The notes beneath the pieces are model-generated. The model did not search any database. It was not told the DNA's origin and saw nothing but the letters and a program-made list of their open reading frames with translations. A program made the translations under genes and the position numbers. DNA of 14,979 nt from Clostridia bacterium (GTDB lineage Bacteria; Bacillota_A; Clostridia; Oscillospirales; CAG-272), in NCBI GenBank assembly GCA_017529175.1, contig JAFXNX010000047.1:1-14979 (forward strand), read 5' to 3'. Positions 13,499-14,979 of the stretch are shown piece by piece. How positions within the stretch are numbered: position 1 is the first letter of the stretch; each line of letters starts with the position of its first letter.

Positions 13499-14578
13499 AT
13501 GAAACGAATTGTTTTAATTTTGTTGTCGCTTGTAATGTCTGCTGCCTTTATGCCGCTCGGTATTTTCGCCGAGGGGGAAGCGATGCCTTGGGAAGTATAT
13601 GAAAACTATCTGTACTATCAAAACGACGGTACAAAAACGTCCGGCTACACAACTGACGGAGTATTGGATATTTTCACGACAGACGAGAATACGCTTGAGG
13701 AGATCGATCCTTCGTTTTTCCCCGAGATCGAAGATATGATCGACAATGTCAAAAATATTGATTTAGGCCGTTACTTGATCTCCTTTAAACGTGATCCGGA
13801 ATTCGCTCAAAAGAGACCGAACTATTCTAAAGAGGATATCGACGAATATATCGGGATCATCAAGTATTTAGAAAAACTTGATACAATACAATTCGTAGAA
13901 CCGATCAAGTCAAATATCGAGCCGTTTGATCCGGTAGAAGATTGGGAGAATTATGACAACTATCTTTACTATAAAAACGACGGCAAAAAAGGCAGCGGAT
14001 ATTTAATTTGTGAAGCTTATGTATATATTTCTTCAAGATTCATAGATGATAACGAGATCACGCCCTCGCTTTTCCCTGGAATTGAAGACAGAATAGAACA
14101 AATAATCCCTCCTGATCAATATACGACAAAAAATTTGTATCAAATACGTTTAACAGTCAATGATCCGAACGGCTTGAATGGTAAGTACGATTATACCGAA
14201 GCAGAGATAGACGAATATATTTCCATTGTAAAATATATTAACAGTTTCGATTTCGTTATAAAAACTGAAGTTCCGTTGGCCGCCGTTGCTTATCCGGATG
14301 ATCCGGAAACCGATTTAGAATCAACCGATAGTGAACGATCATCCGAAGAGGCTGAAACAGAAAAACAAGATGCGCAAGCATTGACGATCGACGCAGCAGA
14401 GGCTATACCGGAAACGTCAGAGCAAACTGCGGTAAAGAATGACAACGAAACCAAATCTCCTCAGATGGGAGACTCGAAAAATGCAGAAATGGTCGTTGTA
14501 TGTATTGTGATGACTATGATTGCTTTGATATGCGGATCAGCTTTTGTGTTATATAAAAAATTGAATAATCATAATTGA
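13499..14578 (+). CDS. Surface protein with two tandem domains and a variant sortase-like tail
   Basis: Product of 359 residues with AGGAGG 8 bases before the ATG, in one operon with the lectin gene. Residues 1-24 are a signal peptide ending IFAEG, like that of the 10404 product (SFAEGE). Two tandem domains follow. Unit 1 (about 35-135): ENYLYYQNDG, SFFPEIEDMID, SKEDIDEYIGIIKYLEKLD. Unit 2 (about 153-258): DNYLYYKNDG, SLFPGIEDRIE, TEAEIDEYISIVKYINSFD. Residues 263-318 are an acidic Ser/Thr/Glu-rich linker. The C-terminus has SPQMGD (320-325), a membrane segment (about 331-352) and the basic tail YKKLNNHN. This matches cell-wall sorting signals of the (S/N)PxTG type except for Met in place of Thr. 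The two domains may be ligand-binding or inhibitor-like; I do not recognise a named family. Confidence 0.85.
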   Translation: MKRIVLILLSLVMSAAFMPLGIFAEGEAMPWEVYENYLYYQNDGTKTSGYTTDGVLDIFTTDENTLEEIDPSFFPEIEDMIDNVKNIDLGRYLISFKRDPEFAQKRPNYSKEDIDEYIGIIKYLEKLDTIQFVEPIKSNIEPFDPVEDWENYDNYLYYKNDGKKGSGYLICEAYVYISSRFIDDNEITPSLFPGIEDRIEQIIPPDQYTTKNLYQIRLTVNDPNGLNGKYDYTEAEIDEYISIVKYINSFDFVIKTEVPLAAVAYPDDPETDLESTDSERSSEEAETEKQDAQALTIDAAEAIPETSEQTAVKNDNETKSPQMGDSKNAEMVVVCIVMTMIALICGSAFVLYKKLNNHN

Positions 14579-14630
14579 TTTTCGCTATATTTTCGTTATG
14601 CTTGTATATTTTATTTGTTGTGTTTTTAAG

Positions 14631-14663
14631 CAAAATCGAGCCTTGATTTAAGGTGCGGTTTTG
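14631..14663 (+). terminator. Stem-loop after the surface-protein gene
   Basis: CAAAATCG (14631-14638) pairs with CGGTTTTG (14656-14663) with one G-T wobble, and inner CCTT pairs with AAGG. It is a candidate first terminator; its T-run is part of the stem, so it may instead protect the RNA 3' end. Confidence 0.5.
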
Positions 14664-14669
14664 AAAATC

Positions 14670-14710
14670 AAAAGATCCGAGAATGATTTCCGTTTTCGGA
14701 TCTTTTCTTT
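14670..14710 (+). terminator. Terminator of the lectin/surface-protein operon
   Basis: AAAAGATCCGA (14670-14680) pairs perfectly with TCGGATCTTTT (14696-14706), followed by CTTTT. It lies immediately before the third copy of the shared module. Confidence 0.88.
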
Positions 14711-14810
14711 TGTAAACAAATTGTAAACATTTCCAAAAAACCTGCTATTTTTGCGATTTTTGATGATTAGAGTAAGTGATGGGGGGAAAATTGCAATCGA
14801 TTTCCTCATC
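14709..14810 (+). promoter_or_regulatory. Shared regulatory module, copy 3 (next unit, gene off the right edge)
   Basis: TTTGTAAAC (14709-14717) and ATTGTAAAC (14720-14728) are boxes 11 bp apart. AACCTGCTATTTTTGCGA starts at 14739, then TTTTTGATGATTAGAGTA, identical to copy 2. A hairpin follows: GATGGGG (14778-14784) pairs with CCTCATC (14804-14810), and AAA with TTT across a two-G bulge, around TTGCAATCGA. The stem sequence differs from copy 2 while the pairing and the TTGCA in the loop region are kept. Confidence 0.8.
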
Positions 14811-14861
14811 ATGATCGGCGAAGTGTATAAACGTCATGGCGCAGAAAAAAGGAGGTTTACA

Positions 14862-14894
14862 ATGAGCGCATCAATCGAATTACCGTTCTGGTAA
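14862..14894 (+). CDS. Ten-codon ORF MSASIELPFW in the last leader
   Basis: ATG AGC GCA to TGG TAA, 10 codons, with an excellent ribosome site AAAAAAGGAGG 6-7 bases upstream. That is stronger than many real genes here and hard to explain without translation. It shares length, position after the module and hairpin, and the C-terminal pattern L-P-aromatic-L/W with the ORF at 11034. No gene is coupled to it; a separate SigA promoter starts 33 bases after its stop. Leader peptide, signal peptide or toxin-like micropeptide are all possible. Confidence 0.55.
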   Translation: MSASIELPFW

Positions 14895-14926
14895 GTATAT
14901 CTGAAAGTCAACATTCAGAGAATACA

Positions 14927-14955
14927 TTGACATTTACCGGGATAATTATTATAAT
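14927..14955 (+). promoter_or_regulatory. Consensus SigA promoter near the right edge
   Basis: TTGACA (14927-14932), a 17-bp spacer and TATAAT (14950-14955) match the consensus perfectly. Transcription would start near 14962 and read into a gene outside the window. With the upstream module this gives the next gene two possible promoters. Confidence 0.85.
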
Positions 14956-14979
14956 ATAATTGCAAACGGTATCAACAAT

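Noticed and set aside
1..14979. tRNA or rRNA genes
   Set aside because: I found no cloverleaf with a GTTCRANNC-type T arm and no rRNA-like stretch by eye on either strand.

Overview
The window looks like chromosomal DNA of a spore-forming, Gram-positive Firmicute of class Clostridia, probably an uncultured gut-type lineage. Support: a T-box riboswitch ahead of valS, a spoVAC-spoVAD-spoVAE cluster, textbook TTGACA-17-TATAAT promoters, strong Shine-Dalgarno sites, secreted dockerin proteins and a sortase-like tail. This assignment is inference from gene content; no rRNA or other taxonomic marker is present.

Layout. (1) 1-1290, minus strand: the 5' third of valS behind a valine T-box leader and its own promoter, preceded by a small coiled-coil/zinc-ribbon protein with a consensus promoter. 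(2) 1296-3163, plus strand: spoVAC, spoVAD and spoVAE behind a candidate forespore (SigG/SigF-type) promoter. spoVAD carries an in-frame amber codon at codon 15, so as read it is either damaged or restarted at a weak GTG. (3) 3204-4795: a monocistronic secreted transglutaminase-like protein with a C-terminal dockerin, between a consensus promoter and a terminator. (4) 4825-8078: a translationally coupled potB-potC-potD polyamine importer operon without potA. A perfect 19-bp palindrome fills the promoter spacer, and PotD appears to have a membrane anchor at both ends. (5) 8133-8855: a repeat-rich island of imperfect inverted-repeat units (about 85 bp, period 99 bp) on both sides of a small GIY-YIG nuclease gene. 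(6) 8902-10886: an ECF sigma factor / anti-sigma / small secreted Cys-rich protein operon ending in a strong terminator. (7) 10894-14706: an AT-rich secreted-protein operon: a broken ricin-lectin/dockerin gene and a surface protein with two tandem domains and a sortase-like tail. (8) 14709-14979: the leader of a further unit whose main gene lies outside the window.

The most interesting signal is a regulatory module present three times: before the ECF sigma operon (8902-8965), before the lectin operon (10894-10991) and at the right end (14709-14810). Each copy has two TTGTAAAC-like boxes exactly 11 bp apart, then a near-invariant block AACCTGCTATTTTTGCGA plus TTTTTGATGATTA. Copies 2 and 3 continue into a G-rich hairpin and then an exactly 10-codon ORF ending Leu-Pro-aromatic-Leu/Trp (MRLSFRLPYL and MSASIELPFW), each with a Shine-Dalgarno site. 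I read this as a small regulon, possibly driven by the neighbouring ECF sigma, that controls secreted surface proteins and may involve leader or signal peptides. The function is inference; the repeated architecture is directly visible.
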